Of a DNA stretch of 53,390 bases, positions 1-7,479 are shown one piece after another. This stretch comes from JAJYTL01 sp046705265. Its GTDB lineage: Bacteria; Pseudomonadota; Alphaproteobacteria; Ferrovibrionales; Ferrovibrionaceae. How positions within the stretch are numbered: position 1 is the stretch's first letter; every line of letters begins with the position of its first letter. The notes beneath the pieces were generated by a model. That model saw nothing but the letters and a program-made list of their open reading frames with translations. It searched no databases and was not told the DNA's origin. The stretch is taken from NCBI GenBank assembly GCA_046705265.1, contig JBJKQL010000063.1, positions 1 through 53,390 on the forward strand, in the 5' to 3' direction. The position numbers and the translations under genes were made by a program.

Positions 1-406
1 CGATGGTGCGCGAGATCGACAGCCCGACGCCCATGCCATTCCGTTTCGAGGTGACAAAGGGCTGAAAAAGCTGCGCCGCGATTTCCGCCGCAATGCCGGG
101 TCCGGTATCCGCCACTTCGATTCGCACCGTCTCATCGTCCACTTGACGGGTCACGATCGTCAAATCGCGGCGGACGGTTTCCTGCATGGCTTCGATGGCA
201 TTGCGCAGGAGATTAAGCAAAACCTGTTGAATCTGAACCTTGGCGACGAGGGCGAAGGCGGCGCGTGGATCGAGGTCGAATGCGAGCGTGAGGCCAAGTT
301 CCTTGGTGCCGACGAGGGCGAGGCCGGTCACCTCTTCGATCAGATTGGGCAGGCTCTCGAGGCGCCTTTCGCCTCTACCGCCATTATTCCATTCGCCCAG
401 GTCATG
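1..406 (-). pseudogene. C-terminal part of a FixL-like sensor histidine kinase, apparently 5'-truncated
   Basis: On the minus strand this reads as the ATPase end of a two-component sensor kinase. Visible landmarks are an N-box (QQVLLNLLRNAIEAM), a G1 box (VADTGPGIA) and the F/G2 region (LFQPFVTSKRNGMGVGLSIS), which continues off the window at base 1. The wording is closest to FixL-type, oxygen- or redox-linked PAS kinases. The frame is closed by a TGA at 407-409, just before a stretch that still resembles the end of the FixL dimerisation helix (ERRLESLPNLIEEV). No start codon, phospho-acceptor His or PAS domain is present in frame, so the 5' part appears lost or frame-shifted. The family call is strong; whether this is a pseudogene or a frameshift depends on sequence beyond the window and on read quality. 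Confidence 0.7.
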
Positions 407-409
407 TCA

Positions 410-969
410 CGATCGGCGCCGCGTGGCCCCGCCGAGCCACAAACCGCCGCGCCCTCGCCAGCCATTATTTGAAAAGATTTTCGCCGATCTCGCCGAACGC
501 GATGTCTACTATGTTCCGTCCCCTCCGCCCACCGTCATCAAGAGAGACTTGTCCTCAAAGAGTCAACTTTAGAAGCCGAACAAACAGCTTACCATTTTGA
601 GCACCATTTCGAGGGTTGAAGGTATGGTGCCGAAGCGCTTGCACCGCTCCGGCATACCGTTGAAGATCAATGGGATAACTCTGGATGCCGCAACAGCTTT
701 GCCAATTCCATGGCCTTGACCGACCAACACGCGGAGGCGCGTGAGAAACCGCAAGCCGCTCTTCGCCTCCCCCCAACTTCTTCGAGGCGCTAAACACAAT
801 CTTGGTGCAGCTTTTGTCGTGCAGGGACACTCGGCGGAGGTCACCAGGGCCGACACCAGGGAACTCCGCCTGCATCCTTATCTCGGCTCTGCCCGTCAAT
901 TCGCCGGCTCGCGGCGAAGCGCTTGGCGAAGGCATTGTAGCCGACACTTCGGAGAACTATATTTTACCT
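410..969. other. Unassigned stretch between the kinase remnant and the first secreted protein
   Basis: About 560 bases with short open frames on both strands. None has a ribosome binding site, a recognisable motif or a convincing protein-like composition. It may hold decayed sequence, since it directly follows the truncated kinase end, but I cannot name a parent gene. No FNR-type box or clear terminator was seen. Confidence 0.4.
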
Positions 970-1584
970 ATGCTCCAAGCCATGACACACCGTGTCAGGA
1001 CGCCATCGTGGGCGATAGGCATTGTCGCTACGCTCGCGTTTGGCGCTTTTTCACCCTCGTCAGCATGGGCTACCCCGGGGGCCGGCGCGCGAAGCGAGGG
1101 TGCCTCGCGACCGACGATGATTACGGTTGAAGTGCGGGGGAGTGTGCCTGGCCTTACCCAGGCAGAGCTTAGACGCTACGTGGCGCAGCGCATGAATGCG
1201 GCTCACCCTGGCGCGTGGCGGTTTCTCGCGGCAACAGGCAAGACGTGCAGTGCCACAGAGCGTGTCGTGTGGACGTTCACGACCCATCCTTCGGCCACGG
1301 GAACGATTCGGAACTACGGCTTTTCGCACGCCATGATGCAACGGCTGGTTGAAAGTCGCCAATACGTGACGATGAACGTCAGGCTTTTGCTGCCGAGCGG
1401 CGACCCGGCTTCGGCGGCCGGCGCAACGACGGTCGTGGCAGGAGAGCACGACGCCAGCCTCGCCGCAGAAATCGTGAAGCTAACCGACGCGGTGATGTCT
1501 CGCGCGCCGGCTGGGACTGCAACCCACGTCGCATCTCGGATCGACCTCCCTTCCGCAACGCCCTGCAGCCATCTCCTTGGCTGA
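970..1584 (+). CDS. Hypothetical secreted protein
   Basis: A protein of about 204 residues with an N-terminal export signal: basic start, hydrophobic core (IGIVATLAFGAF) and an Ala-rich cleavage region ending SSAWA around residue 34. The mature part is a mixed alpha/beta-looking soluble domain with two Cys residues that could pair in the periplasm (one in the TGKTCSATE segment, one near the C-terminus). I do not recognise the family. The frame is open further upstream, but that extension has no signal-like character. ATG at 970 or at 982 both keep the signal peptide, and neither has a strong Shine-Dalgarno. It stands alone before the porin gene. Presumed periplasmic; function unknown. Confidence 0.55.
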   Translation: MLQAMTHRVRTPSWAIGIVATLAFGAFSPSSAWATPGAGARSEGASRPTMITVEVRGSVPGLTQAELRRYVAQRMNAAHPGAWRFLAATGKTCSATERVVWTFTTHPSATGTIRNYGFSHAMMQRLVESRQYVTMNVRLLLPSGDPASAAGATTVVAGEHDASLAAEIVKLTDAVMSRAPAGTATHVASRIDLPSATPCSHLLG

Positions 1585-1747
1585 CCCCCAAACGGTCCTC
1601 GTCAATCCAAGACCGAAATCCGGACACAAAATGAAAAGCGGTCGGTCATCTCATTATCCGCTGCACGCATACCGCGACGGGACACGGCTGCTTCAGACAG
1701 CCTGGATCGGCTGACCCGTTGCGGGCGCCATGCGAGGAGCTTCGCTT

Positions 1748-3223
1748 ATGTCTGCGGTCCGCAGAACCTCAGCGAAAAAAATCTATAAAGGTGAAAGCGC
1801 GTTCTTTTTGCGCTTTGCCGTGGGCTTCTTGGCGGTGGTGCTGATCAGTTTTCAACCTGCCTGGGCCGAAGGGAACGCGTCGCCACAGGAGCAGCCGGCA
1901 TCGGAGACAGCGCTGGGTGTCTCGCCGCACGAGGGCGACTTTTGGACGCGAGACGCACTAACCGGGAATTGGGACGGCTGGCGCTCGTGGCTCGAGGATC
2001 ACGGCATCGTCTTCGGGGCTGATTCGATCGACGAGGCTCTGGGCAACCCGGTGGGTGGCACGCGCCAGGGCGCGATCTACGAAGGGCAGCTCGAGCTCCT
2101 CGCGACGGTCGATCTCGGAAAGACCCTCGGATGGGCGGGGGCAACATTGCACGCCCAGGCGTTTCAGATCCGTGGCAGCGGGCTTTCAGAAAATGATCTT
2201 GGCGATAATCTTGCCACTGTCAGTAGCATCGAGGGCGACCGGGCGCTCAGGCTCGGTGATCTATGGGTCGAGCAAAGCCTCCTCCATTCATCGCTCTCGA
2301 TCCGCATCGGCCAGATTGCGGCCGACGACGAGTTCCTTACCAGTGAGACGGCTTCGACTTTCATCAACTCCACCTTCGGCTGGCCCGCGATTCTTGCGAC
2401 GGACTTGCCGAACGGCGGCCCCGCCCTGCCGCTCGCGACGCCGGGAGTGAGGATCAAGTATGCGGCGACCGAATCGCTGTCGGCTCTCCTCGGCGTCTTC
2501 AACGGCGATCCCGCCGGGGCCGGTCCGGGCGATGCGCAAGCCCGCGATGCAAGCGGCACCATGTTCCGGATTGGCGGCTCGTTTTTTCTCGTCCTCGAGG
2601 GCGACTACGTCGCCAACCAGGATTCCAACGCGAAAGGGCTGGCGAGGACCTACAAGATCGGGGCCTGGTTCCATTCTGGAGCCTTCGCCGACCAGCGTTT
2701 CGCCACCAACGGCGTGTCGCTGGCTTCGCCGGCAAGCTCAGCGGCGCCAGCATTGCACCAGGACGACGCAGGTGCCTATTTCGTCCTGGATCAGCAGGTG
2801 TTCCGTCAAATCAAGCCCGTCAACCGAAGCGTTTCAGTGTTTCTCCGCTTGGCCGGGACCCCGGCCGATCGGAACGAGGTCTCGCTTTACGCCGATGCGG
2901 GGCTCACCTTGACGGGTTTCATCCCCGGCCGGCCCGACGACGTGATCGGCCTTGCCGCGGCGACGGCAAAGATTTCTTCGAGGGCGGAAGCGCTCGATGA
3001 GGATACTCGTCGCTTCACCGGGCTAGACACACCGATCCGCGATGCCGAGGCGGTGATCGAGCTTACCTATCAATGCCCGGTGACGCCATGGTGGTCGCTG
3101 CAGCCCGACCTGCAGTTCATTCGCCAACCCGGCGGCAACATCTCCCTCCCCCTGAGCAGTTCGTCTACTCACGCCATTCCCAACGCCCTCGTCATGGGCT
3201 TAAGATCCACCATCGTGTTCTGA
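1748..3223 (+). CDS. OprB-family carbohydrate-selective porin
   Basis: A 491-residue outer-membrane porin of the OprB family, which forms channels for sugars and other small solutes. The start at 1748 is preferred over ATG 1730 because GAGGAG lies just upstream. Residues 1-40 form a long signal peptide ending QPAWA. The mature N-terminus carries the family signature (TRDALTGNWDGWRSWLEDHG), followed by alternating amphipathic strands and conserved pieces such as LGDLWVEQ and FINSTFGWPAI. The chain ends in STIVF; a terminal aromatic residue is usual for substrates of the BAM assembly machinery. It is not in an obvious operon: the gene after it is an SCO1 remnant. The family call is firm; the substrate cannot be read from sequence. 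Confidence 0.9.
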   Translation: MSAVRRTSAKKIYKGESAFFLRFAVGFLAVVLISFQPAWAEGNASPQEQPASETALGVSPHEGDFWTRDALTGNWDGWRSWLEDHGIVFGADSIDEALGNPVGGTRQGAIYEGQLELLATVDLGKTLGWAGATLHAQAFQIRGSGLSENDLGDNLATVSSIEGDRALRLGDLWVEQSLLHSSLSIRIGQIAADDEFLTSETASTFINSTFGWPAILATDLPNGGPALPLATPGVRIKYAATESLSALLGVFNGDPAGAGPGDAQARDASGTMFRIGGSFFLVLEGDYVANQDSNAKGLARTYKIGAWFHSGAFADQRFATNGVSLASPASSAAPALHQDDAGAYFVLDQQVFRQIKPVNRSVSVFLRLAGTPADRNEVSLYADAGLTLTGFIPGRPDDVIGLAAATAKISSRAEALDEDTRRFTGLDTPIRDAEAVIELTYQCPVTPWWSLQPDLQFIRQPGGNISLPLSSSSTHAIPNALVMGLRSTIVF

Positions 3224-3227
3224 GATT

Positions 3228-3554
3228 TCTGGGGCGGGCGACTTCTTCTTCGGGCGTGCCGGCTCGGAGTGCGCGGACGCCCATCTGCCAATTCTCGGCA
3301 CCGCGCCAAGCTACGAACTCATTAACCAGCTCGGCCAAAAAGTGAGCTCGAAGACCTTCCTGGGTAAGGTCCAGGTCGTCACATTCGTCGATCCCTATTG
3401 CACCGATTTCTGTCCACTGATCGCGGTCAACCTCGCCAATTTCGCAGCGAGTTTCCGTGCCTCGCCGCTTGGCGACAAAGTCGTCTTGGATCTTCACCCC
3501 CATTTTTGTACCTTCCAATCCTCTGGTGCGGTTCAATTTGATATTGCCTATTGA
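3228..3554 (+). pseudogene. SCO1/SenC-like thioredoxin-fold protein remnant
   Basis: The open frame reads as the start of an SCO1/SenC-type domain: LINQLGQKVSSKTFLGKV, then VVTFVDPYCTDFCPL, which contains the copper/redox CxxxC motif of this family. SCO proteins deliver copper to cytochrome oxidase. There is no start codon or signal peptide in frame, since the frame runs back into the 3' end of the porin gene. After GDKVVLD the similarity stops and the frame ends, so the second half, including the conserved His, is missing. I read it as a gene fragment left by deletion. A GTG at about 3339 could start a short product, but it would lack the rest of the fold. Confidence 0.7.
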
Positions 3555-3607
3555 GACTCGTACTAGGAGGCCCGCACCACGAAGCCCCTTACGGGTAGGG
3601 GCATTGA

Positions 3608-3621
3608 TTGAGAAAGATCAA
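3608..3621. promoter_or_regulatory. FNR/FixK-type box TTGAGAAAGATCAA
   Basis: Exact TTGA-N6-TCAA palindrome embedded in a larger inverted repeat (GCATTGAT at 3601-3608, ATCAATGC at 3617-3624). It is centred about 106 bases upstream of the GTG start of the glycine-zipper protein at 3721. Activation from a -41.5 site would place transcription near 3656. Binding by an FNR/FixK/DNR-type regulator is inferred. Confidence 0.7.
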
Positions 3622-3720
3622 TGCACCGTTCCGAAAATACGCACCAATACCCATGGCGATTGGCATAAGCTTTCTGAGAGAGAGATTCACTCAGACATAA
3701 CACGTGGCGCGGAGGCAATC

Positions 3721-4263
3721 GTGCGACCTATCGACTTCATCAAACCCACTGCGGTTGGTCTCGGTCTCTTCTTGGCTGTCTGTGGCTGCACTAATCCCTA
3801 CAATCCCGGACAGCGTGCGCTTGGGGGAGCGGCGATCGGGGCGGGGAGTGGAGCAGTGATAGGTGGGTTGACTGGCGGTGGGCGCGGCGCGGCAGCCGGA
3901 GCACTGATCGGTGGTGCCGTTGGTGCCGTCGCCGGTGCCGCCACAACGCCGACCTCCCCAGCGTACAATGCTCCACCACCAGCGCCCGCCGGCTGGATTC
4001 CGGAGATGGTGTGGCTGCCGTCGCCGGGCGTTTACGTCGCCTTGGATTACACCTATCCGCTATTCTTCTATAGCGGGGTTTACTATTATTTTTACTCTGG
4101 CCGCTGGTATTCCGGGTCGAGTTATCGCGGGCCATGGCAGTGGCGTCCGGCGCCACCGCTGCCTCTACACAGATTTCAGCCGAATTATTGGCCCACTTAC
4201 CAGACCCGCGCGCGCGGTTACTACCGAAATAATCCGAGCTGGCGGCATTTCCGTCCACGGTAA
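3721..4263 (+). CDS. Glycine-zipper envelope (lipo)protein
   Basis: A protein of 180 residues starting at GTG 3721 with GGAGG about seven bases upstream; the longer open frame before it is not gene-like. The N-terminus is a signal sequence (VGLGLFLAVCGC) with cysteines that could serve as a lipidation site, although the lipobox is not ideal. Residues about 33-75 form a glycine zipper typical of small outer-membrane or osmotic-stress proteins, with repeated GGAAIGAGSGAVIGG-like units. The C-terminal half is rich in Tyr, Trp, Pro and Arg (YSGVYYYFYSGRWY, YRGPWQW), a pattern common in small envelope proteins of alphaproteobacteria. An FNR-type box lies upstream. Role unknown, probably envelope maintenance under stress. 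Confidence 0.75.
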   Translation: MRPIDFIKPTAVGLGLFLAVCGCTNPYNPGQRALGGAAIGAGSGAVIGGLTGGGRGAAAGALIGGAVGAVAGAATTPTSPAYNAPPPAPAGWIPEMVWLPSPGVYVALDYTYPLFFYSGVYYYFYSGRWYSGSSYRGPWQWRPAPPLPLHRFQPNYWPTYQTRARGYYRNNPSWRHFRPR

Positions 4264-4593
4264 ATAGACGGATGGGACGGCCCTGGTTATTTAGAGGGCG
4301 ACCTTTCCTCACTAATGTGTGGAGTACGGTCTCAGCTCAAGCGTCGATTGCAACACCATATGCGCCATTGATCTGCTCTAGGGAGGGAAGATCGACGAGT
4401 ACACATTGAAGCGTCTCATTCGCGCGGCCGTAACGCACTGTTCACGTCCCGCACCTGAGGCCGATCGAGATAGAGCCTGGCGGATTGATTAGAAGACTCC
4501 TGCCGATCTGGAGCTACATCTGATCACAGATTAAATATTCTACCCTCAAGATCCCCGCCATGAACCCACGGTTCGACGCCCCTGCTCTTTCCC

Positions 4594-4828
4594 AGCTGCA
4601 CCTCACCCCTATATCCGCTTCCTGACCCAAGACGATCGAGCAGTTCTGCGCCGAGACCACTGAAATCGGCATTCCCAGCGGTGCCTAGACAACCGTTTCC
4701 GAACTCATGGGCGCTAGCATGGATGCCTGGAAGACCATAATGCCGATCCCAAACGCCTCATCTGGACCGTATCGACCGGCCAAATCCTCGAACAAACCGG
4801 AAGAGAAGAAGAAGCGCTAGTGTTATGA
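4594..4828 (+). mobile_element. Degenerate IS630-family transposase remnant (C-terminal part)
   Basis: The plus strand keeps recognisable pieces of an IS630-type DDE transposase in order. LHLTPISAS followed by a stop sits where the family has LHFTPTSASW. QFCAETTEIGIPSGA followed by a stop sits where it has a FFAEITRKRIRRG-type segment. After a frame change near 4718, DHNADPKRLIWTV corresponds to the family's HNADPKPFVWT. Two in-frame stops and one frameshift make it inactive. The bases from 4264 to here hold no gene I can support. The IS end repeats were not located, so the element limits are only those of the readable coding remnant. Confidence 0.7.
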
Positions 4829-4926
4829 CTCTGACATTTAGTTCCCGTCTCGTGCCGCTAACCTATTGATCCGACTCCGTGTGGGACAGAACGAAATGAC
4901 GAACGCGGCACCCTAGTGTGACCACA

Positions 4927-5319
4927 TTAGCGGCGGCCGCCTCCCATAGCGCCCCCTATGCCACCACCCCTACCCAGCCCACCACCAAGCCCTGCACCCG
5001 GCGGCATGTCGGGAAGCCTTACTCCTTGCTCGCGAGCACGCTCCTGCATCTGCTCATGATGCTGCGCCCGAATGCGGTTCCGTTCTTCCTGGGTCTTTGC
5101 ATCTCGCAAGCGATCGCGATATCGAAGGCGTTCTTGAGGTGTCATGAGCTGACTTCCATAAACGCGCTCGCCGGTCTGTGATCGAATTTGGGTCTGGCTC
5201 TGGCTTTCTGTCTGCGTACGGATTTGCGCCACCGCGTCCCTTGGCAAAAGGGAGAGCGTTATCCCGAGTGACAACGCCAGAACAGCATGAGAAATCTGCC
5301 CAAAATATTTCACGTTCAT
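4927..5319 (-). CDS. Small secreted glycine-rich protein
   Basis: A 130-residue protein starting at ATG 5319, which has GGGAG about eight bases upstream; the frame is open further 5' but without signal character. Residues 1-31 are a Sec signal peptide (hydrophobic core VLALSLGITLSLLP, cleavage after AVA). Next comes a Gln/Thr/Ser segment (IRTQTESQSQTQIRSQ). Residues 55-105 form a charged, probably helical region (LTPQERLRYRDRLRDAKT-type) full of Arg and Glu. The last 30 residues are almost only Gly, Arg and Met (GLGGGLGRGGGIGG). The arrangement resembles small periplasmic stress proteins, but I know no function. It is the last of a run of minus-strand secreted proteins. Confidence 0.7.
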   Translation of the reverse strand: MNVKYFGQISHAVLALSLGITLSLLPRDAVAQIRTQTESQSQTQIRSQTGERVYGSQLMTPQERLRYRDRLRDAKTQEERNRIRAQHHEQMQERAREQGVRLPDMPPGAGLGGGLGRGGGIGGAMGGGRR

Positions 5320-5354
5320 CGGGAACTCCCTTCCGCTTTGTACGATAGCTCCTG

Positions 5355-5720
5355 CTATCGTCCTTCCTCCGCGTGGCCGCCTTCTTCGTCCTTGCCGTGC
5401 CCGCTGAGAACCTTGCCTTTGACTCCTGAGGACCAACCGCCGTGGCTCGACGGACGTAAAATCTCATGTTGAACGCCTGTCCGCCCCCCTCTTTTGCCCA
5501 TTGCGCCGCTTCGGCCGATCCCGCCGGACTCATGCCCAGACTCCGTTTCACCCGAGCAATCCCCACATCCTCCGCCAGCTTTGCCTTTTCCTTCAGAAGC
5601 GCGAGCAAGTGATGGCGGTAACAAAGTTAACGCTACGCCAATCGCCGCCACAGCCGAAAAGCCCAGGACCAAAGCGTCGCGGCGCGTCGTTGTCGGCATG
5701 AACTGAGGACTATTTTGCAT
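5355..5720 (-). CDS. Small exported protein with twin-Arg-type signal and Gly/Lys-rich body
   Basis: About 121 residues. ATG 5720 has AAGAG upstream; ATG 5741 is a weaker alternative. The N-terminus has a twin-arginine-like export motif (TTRRDALVLG) followed by a hydrophobic stretch ending in SLARA. The rest is low-complexity Gly/Lys/Ser/His with one CGDC pair. The segment SSGVKGKVLSGHGKDEEG resembles SGVRGNVLHGNGGG in the 398-residue protein encoded just upstream on the same strand, which suggests related or co-acting secreted proteins. Another frame overlaps part of it, but only this one has an export signal. Function unknown; the CGDC pair could bind metal or form a disulfide. Confidence 0.5.
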   Translation of the reverse strand: MQNSPQFMPTTTRRDALVLGFSAVAAIGVALTLLPPSLARASEGKGKAGGGCGDCSGETESGHESGGIGRSGAMGKRGGRTGVQHEILRPSSHGGWSSGVKGKVLSGHGKDEEGGHAEEGR

Positions 5721-5937
5721 CCTGCATCTCTTATTTCTCATGTGACATACGCGAATCGCGAAACAGTGTTCCCATGAAAATCTCGCGCTGGATCGCTCCT
5801 ATCCCCTGTTTGTGGGAACAAGCGCCGTGAACTGTTGCGCATCCAGATGGAGGAGGGAGCATCGGCCCCCTCCTCCTTTCTGACAATGTTTCCAATCTTG
5901 GCCGCATAACAGCTTGACCTCACGCGATTCAGACTCG

Positions 5938-7134
5938 TCACCCGGATGTCGGGACGCCATTGTCATGTAGGTAGAGGATCACCGCACGAGCGTCGTCTGA
6001 GGCTTGGCTGAATCCATCGATATTGGTAGCGACTTCATTGGTATTATTGAACACCGCTTCGTAAAGGTTCACCGTCTTTGACACATAGGTGCCATCTGCC
6101 TGCTTGACGAGCACGGTTGCGGTTGCGTCACCGTACACAGACGCGCGGTCGTACGTGTAACTTGAGTAGTTAACATAGAGCTTTCCATCAGATGTGGTGA
6201 TCGTACCCGCGACACCCAAGATGGAATTGAGATAGGCAACCGTGTCGATGGAAACCTTGCCTGTCTTATCTGACGCAGCCCCAAGGAAGTCTGCGGCCTG
6301 TTGGAAATCCGCAGAAGTCAACGAAGGGTTTGCCAGAAAAGCGAGGTTGCTTGGTAGCTTGCTTGCGTCAAGGCCCGGTAGGTATCCGGTAGACAACAGC
6401 TGTTTGTAAAGAGCCAAGTTCGCCAGCGGGGAATCGATCGACGTTGTCGTCCCGTCTGCGTTCGTAACGACCAGACGTCCCGCGCTGTCCAAGGTAATAC
6501 TTGACGCGTTGTTGAGCGTGTCGATTGCCTCCGTGTATTGCCGGTCGAGTACCTTCGTGGGTGACCGACCGGAACTCAGTCGACTGAGTTCGACCGAAAC
6601 TAAAAGGCTCGCATCGAGAGGCGTGCCTTCGGCATCGAGCGCAATGAGGTTCCCTTGCGCATCCAGGTATTGAACGTGCCCATACTGATCAAGGATCGGC
6701 ACACCATTGGCGTCACGCAGGATCACATACATGTCGCCGTAGGTATCGCCCTTCTTAGTTCCGGCCGTACCCGGCTTGGTACCACCGCCCGATTTTCCGC
6801 CCTTTGTGCCGGCCCATGCCGGCCGATCGGACTCCTCATCCGCATTGGGTGAGATGCCGCCACCATTCCCGTGGAGCACGTTACCGCGCACACCCGAGCC
6901 GCCGCTCCCACCGCGCTGGCCGCCGATACCCTGCTGGGAACCCGCGCCGCCGCCGCCGATCCCGGAGCCTCCGCCGCCTTGGCTCCCCCGGCCTTGACCT
7001 TGCTGCGCATACGCAGCCGAAATCATCGAATAATTTCCGTTGCCCAAGGTGGCATTCTGCGCCAGGGCGCTCGCCACGACCACAAGCGCCGCAGCCCCGA
7101 AATACCAACCGAAGCCAATGCGTCTCTCTGTCAT
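5938..7134 (-). CDS. Secreted glycine-rich protein of an alphaproteobacterial family of unknown function
   Basis: A 398-residue protein. The N-terminus is basic then hydrophobic (FGWYFGAAALVVVASALA) and includes LGNGNYSMISAAYAQ. Residues 45-95 are Gly/Gln-rich. The conserved block that follows has ESDRPAWAGTKGGKSG and GTKKGDTYGDMYVILRDANG, and then a long region with Ile/Leu/Asp-rich elements (PLANLALYKQLLSTGYLPGL, a repeated AASDKTG-type segment). I recognise the layout from uncharacterised secreted proteins of alphaproteobacteria but know of no assigned activity. It precedes two smaller secreted-protein genes on the same strand, with a near-consensus FNR-type box 127 bases upstream. A cell-surface or matrix role is an inference. 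Confidence 0.7.
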   Translation of the reverse strand: MTERRIGFGWYFGAAALVVVASALAQNATLGNGNYSMISAAYAQQGQGRGSQGGGGSGIGGGGAGSQQGIGGQRGGSGGSGVRGNVLHGNGGGISPNADEESDRPAWAGTKGGKSGGGTKPGTAGTKKGDTYGDMYVILRDANGVPILDQYGHVQYLDAQGNLIALDAEGTPLDASLLVSVELSRLSSGRSPTKVLDRQYTEAIDTLNNASSITLDSAGRLVVTNADGTTTSIDSPLANLALYKQLLSTGYLPGLDASKLPSNLAFLANPSLTSADFQQAADFLGAASDKTGKVSIDTVAYLNSILGVAGTITTSDGKLYVNYSSYTYDRASVYGDATATVLVKQADGTYVSKTVNLYEAVFNNTNEVATNIDGFSQASDDARAVILYLHDNGVPTSG

Positions 7135-7254
7135 CAGTCGTACTCCTCAAGGATGTCGTGCGCTCACCGAAGCCGTGAACTCGCTCTGCAATCACGGGCT
7201 CGAGTTGCGCCAAGTCATTTGCTGTGAAAATTACGAGGGGTTGAACGTGACCCA

Positions 7255-7268
7255 ATGATCTAGGTCAA
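7255..7268. promoter_or_regulatory. Near-consensus FNR/FixK-type box ATGATCTAGGTCAA
   Basis: One mismatch from TTGA-N6-TCAA, with the symmetric core TGATCTAGGTCA. It is centred about 127 bases upstream of the ATG at 7134 (minus strand) in the 345-base gap between the glycine-rich protein gene and the triple-barrel gene. Nothing else was identified in that gap. Confidence 0.5.
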
Positions 7269-7479
7269 AGGTCAGGGTTTCTACCTATCTGATTTCGCTC
7301 TGCTCTTCGGAGCCAGATGCATCCCGAGAAATACAGTACTTCGACCGCCGTGGCGGACCCATGGGGCGGCCGTTGGCACCAAACGCGGCCGTGCGGCTTT
7401 TGATGTCTTCGATTCCTCACCTGGAATCGACGCGAACGGCATTTCACTTCGCAATGCTGAGCTGCGTCCTTAGCAAAGC

